A stretch of DNA of 64,000 nucleotides from Ustilago trichophora (taxonomy: Eukaryota > Basidiomycota > Ustilaginomycetes > Ustilaginales > Ustilaginaceae): positions 248,001-312,000 of the forward strand of contig OOIN01000032.1 of NCBI GenBank assembly GCA_900323505.1, written 5' to 3'. Each line of letters begins with the position of its first letter. Position 1 is the first letter of the stretch. The position numbers and the translations under genes were made by a program. The notes under the pieces are model-generated. The model was given only the letters and a program-made list of their open reading frames with translations, was not told the origin of the DNA and searched no databases. Of this stretch, positions 62,339-64,000 are shown piece by piece.

Positions 62339-62914
62339 TTATTTATTCTTCGGCTCTGGCGAGAATGCAATTTCGGCCATGGCGGGCGGACAGTGTGCCA
62401 AAGTGCCTTGATGTCTGCTGATTTCGGTCAATTCTTCGGCACTCTGTTGTCGTAGATCGTGACCCTGCACCTGCCATTGAACCAAATCTTGATTGGCATT
62501 CGCAATCAAAGAAGAACGGCTGACATCCGACCGATCCGTTTGGCCTTGAATGGCCACTGACCCATCTCCATTGTGTTGGTCAGCTGACCTTTGCAATCTG
62601 GCTCTGCCGACAAGTTTTCCTATTAAATGGTAGGTTTCGTTGAGCAGATATCGAGCCGGGCTTTCCGAGCTTTTTGGTTGCGGTGTGTTGAGCGCAAGAA
62701 CAACAACCATAGCGGGATGACATTCCACGTCACGTATATAAAGCGAGAGAATGTGTGCTTCGCAATGCTTCCATGGTCCATAGCCTTGATCCTTAGCAAG
62801 TCTTGATCTCCGTTCTTCCGTTCGATTCGCGGCTTCTGTCAAATTTGGTATGGTGTTGTACACATTCAGTCTGGGCGATGATCCGGACTTTGGGCTTCTA
62901 GCTGATAATGACAC
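62339..62914 (-). CDS. Unassigned ORF, probable 3' exon of a small gene
   Basis: Not recognised. An open frame of 191 codons ends at 62339. It has no ATG at its 5' edge; instead, a CGTCAG acceptor precedes 62914 and a GTATGA donor at 62995 could join an upstream piece (62996-63026) in frame. The C-terminal half looks coherent, with a Gln/Glu-rich helix (DLVQWQVQGHDLRQQSAEEL). The central part is hydrophobic and may hide another intron. The first exon and start codon are unresolved. It is divergent from GatB. Confidence 0.35.
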   Translation of the reverse strand: MSLSARSPKSGSSPRLNVYNTIPNLTEAANRTEERRSRLAKDQGYGPWKHCEAHILSLYIRDVECHPAMVVVLALNTPQPKSSESPARYLLNETYHLIGKLVGRARLQRSADQHNGDGSVAIQGQTDRSDVSRSSLIANANQDLVQWQVQGHDLRQQSAEELTEISRHQGTLAHCPPAMAEIAFSPEPKNK

Positions 62915-63345
62915 CTGACGTGGAACAGCTCAGCATAAGCAACACGAGATAAGATATCATGAAAGAATGTTGAGGAAGGCCGTTCCGAGTCATACCTCAG
63001 CTAGCTCTCTGCCGTCAATTGTGAACTACATCAACCGCATCAGCTCGAGTGTAAGCTCTGTGATTCATGCCATCGGGATACCCGACTGCTGACAGAGGTG
63101 CGTGTCAAGCCTGAGCATAAGTATGTTTCCTTGGTTGGAAGCACGCTCAGGGTCTCAAAGCCGCTTTCCATTGAATTGGCCGAACGAACAAAAAATCGGG
63201 AGTCGGATGTGCAACCCGAAGAGCTGCAACTCTTCTTCTTGTCCTTTCGGAGTCGCCTTGGCCATCTAATATCACAAAGCCAGATCCGTCTTTCGCTGCA
63301 CCAATCGAGGCGTGGTAATACTGACGTTGGATCTTACCATCAGAA

Positions 63346-64000
63346 ATGGCTGCTTCCAAATGCAGCGCAACTTTCGCCGCATGTCGCCGATGCGGCTTGC
63401 TTGCATCGTCTGGTTCTAGAGCCTCCACTTCGGTCTCTATTCGTACCATCGCTGGGCCATCTTTGACACGGCAGCTGAGCTCAGGTTCGACTTCTTCATA
63501 TTCTCGCAATCAGTCCACACGCAGGCAATCGGACCTGAGCGTTCGATACTTGAGCTCGTCCTCCGCAGTAGCAGCGAAAAAGAAGAGCAAATCCAAACCA
63601 ACCTCTGCCAGCACCGAAGACTCCACCTCTGGTCCCTCTCGATACCCTCCCCTGCCCCCAGGCTGGCAAGCAGTCATCGGCGTCGAATGTCACGTCCAGA
63701 TCAAAGACAAACACAAATTGTTCAGCACCGCTCCACTCCCCACCCCTTCCTCTCCACCCAACACTCTCGTCACCGCCTTTGACGCCGCCCATCCAGGCAC
63801 CTTGCCCACTCTCAACCGTTCCGCCCTCCGTCTTGCCGCCCGTACCGCTCTCGCCCTCAACTGTCGCGTACATTCAGAGAGCCGATTCGACCGCAAGCAT
63901 TACTTCTACTCTGATCTCCCCGCAGGCTATCAGATCACCCAGAAATATGCTCCCCTCGCCAACGATGGTACCGTCAAGTTGAGCTTTGAAGAGGGTCATT
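63346..64000 (+). CDS. PET112: Mitochondrial glutamyl-tRNA(Gln) amidotransferase subunit B, 5' part
   Basis: The ORF opens at ATG 63346 and runs past the window end without a stop (218 codons visible). Residues 1 to about 85 are rich in Arg/Ser/Ala with almost no acids, a mitochondrial targeting sequence, then a Lys/Ser linker. From about 110 the GatB core begins: AVIGVECHVQIKDKHKLFST, PGTLPTLNRSALRLAARTAL, DRKHYFYSDLPAGYQITQ. The family's key HYFYSDLPxGYQI segment is intact. GatB with GatA (and GatF in fungi) converts misacylated Glu-tRNA(Gln) to Gln-tRNA(Gln) in mitochondria. The 3' part lies beyond the window. Confidence 0.95.
   Translation, partial: MAASKCSATFAACRRCGLLASSGSRASTSVSIRTIAGPSLTRQLSSGSTSSYSRNQSTRRQSDLSVRYLSSSSAVAAKKKSKSKPTSASTEDSTSGPSRYPPLPPGWQAVIGVECHVQIKDKHKLFSTAPLPTPSSPPNTLVTAFDAAHPGTLPTLNRSALRLAARTALALNCRVHSESRFDRKHYFYSDLPAGYQITQKYAPLANDGTVKLSFEEGH

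Noticed and set aside
1..64000. tRNA, rRNA or CRISPR features
   Set aside because: No B-box-like GTTCGANNC with a matching acceptor stem, no rRNA similarity and no spaced direct-repeat array were noticed by eye.

Overview
This is nuclear chromosomal DNA from a fungus, most likely a basidiomycete smut or its yeast-like relatives (Ustilaginomycotina). The evidence is long intron-poor ORFs, short introns (about 35-110 nt) with GTRNGT donors, very long low-complexity stretches inside otherwise conserved proteins, and long CT/CA-rich leaders. The genes are eukaryotic single-copy families (SmD2, U1-70K, Rpn2, Hus1, Vps28, Sec59, Kha1). There is no operon organisation; neighbouring genes are mostly divergent or convergent. 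I recognised no rRNA, tRNA, CRISPR array or intact transposon.

Layout. 0-6.4 kb: fimbrin 3' end (+), SPF30-like Tudor splicing factor (-), alpha/beta hydrolase (+), Kha1-type K+/H+ antiporter (-). 6.4-10.1 kb: large divergent intergenic region with TGTAC repeats and a long ATG-depleted leader. 10.1-17 kb: 2278-residue GAF hybrid histidine kinase. 17-23 kb: intergenic, poly(T) and TGTAC-type palindromes. 23-25.4 kb: Crz1-like C2H2 factor. 25.7-28.7 kb: U1-70K (-) and proteasome alpha7 (+, with an apparent 1-nt frameshift). 28.7-33.5 kb: gene-poor, one weak gene candidate. 33.5-35.3 kb: five-exon KilA-N/APSES factor. 36.8-40.3 kb: dolichol kinase. 41.4-42.7 kb: SUMO-like precursor with a Gly-Gly site. 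43.2-45.0 kb: secreted protein with about 19 dibasic Kex2-type sites. 46.3-49.7 kb: SmD2 (-) and cytosolic GluRS (+). 50-55 kb: Herp/Usa1-like ubiquitin-domain membrane protein (-), Vps28 (+), Hus1 (-). 56-59.4 kb: Rpn2. 59.9-61.9 kb: threonine aldolase fused to a Pcc1 (KEOPS) domain (-). 62.3-62.9 kb: unassigned ORF. 63.3 kb to the end: 5' part of mitochondrial GatB (+).

Most genes are housekeeping: proteasome (alpha7, Rpn2), splicing (SPF30, U1-70K, SmD2), translation (GluRS, GatB), ER and endosome function (dolichol kinase, Herp/Usa1-like, Vps28), and DNA-damage checkpoint (Hus1). The most unusual items are the threonine aldolase-Pcc1 fusion, which joins a threonine-cleaving enzyme to a subunit of the machine that makes threonylcarbamoyl-adenosine in tRNA; the Kex2-type secreted polyprotein; and the SUMO-like precursor with an unresolved N-terminal half. 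All intron models and functions were read by eye, without database searches.
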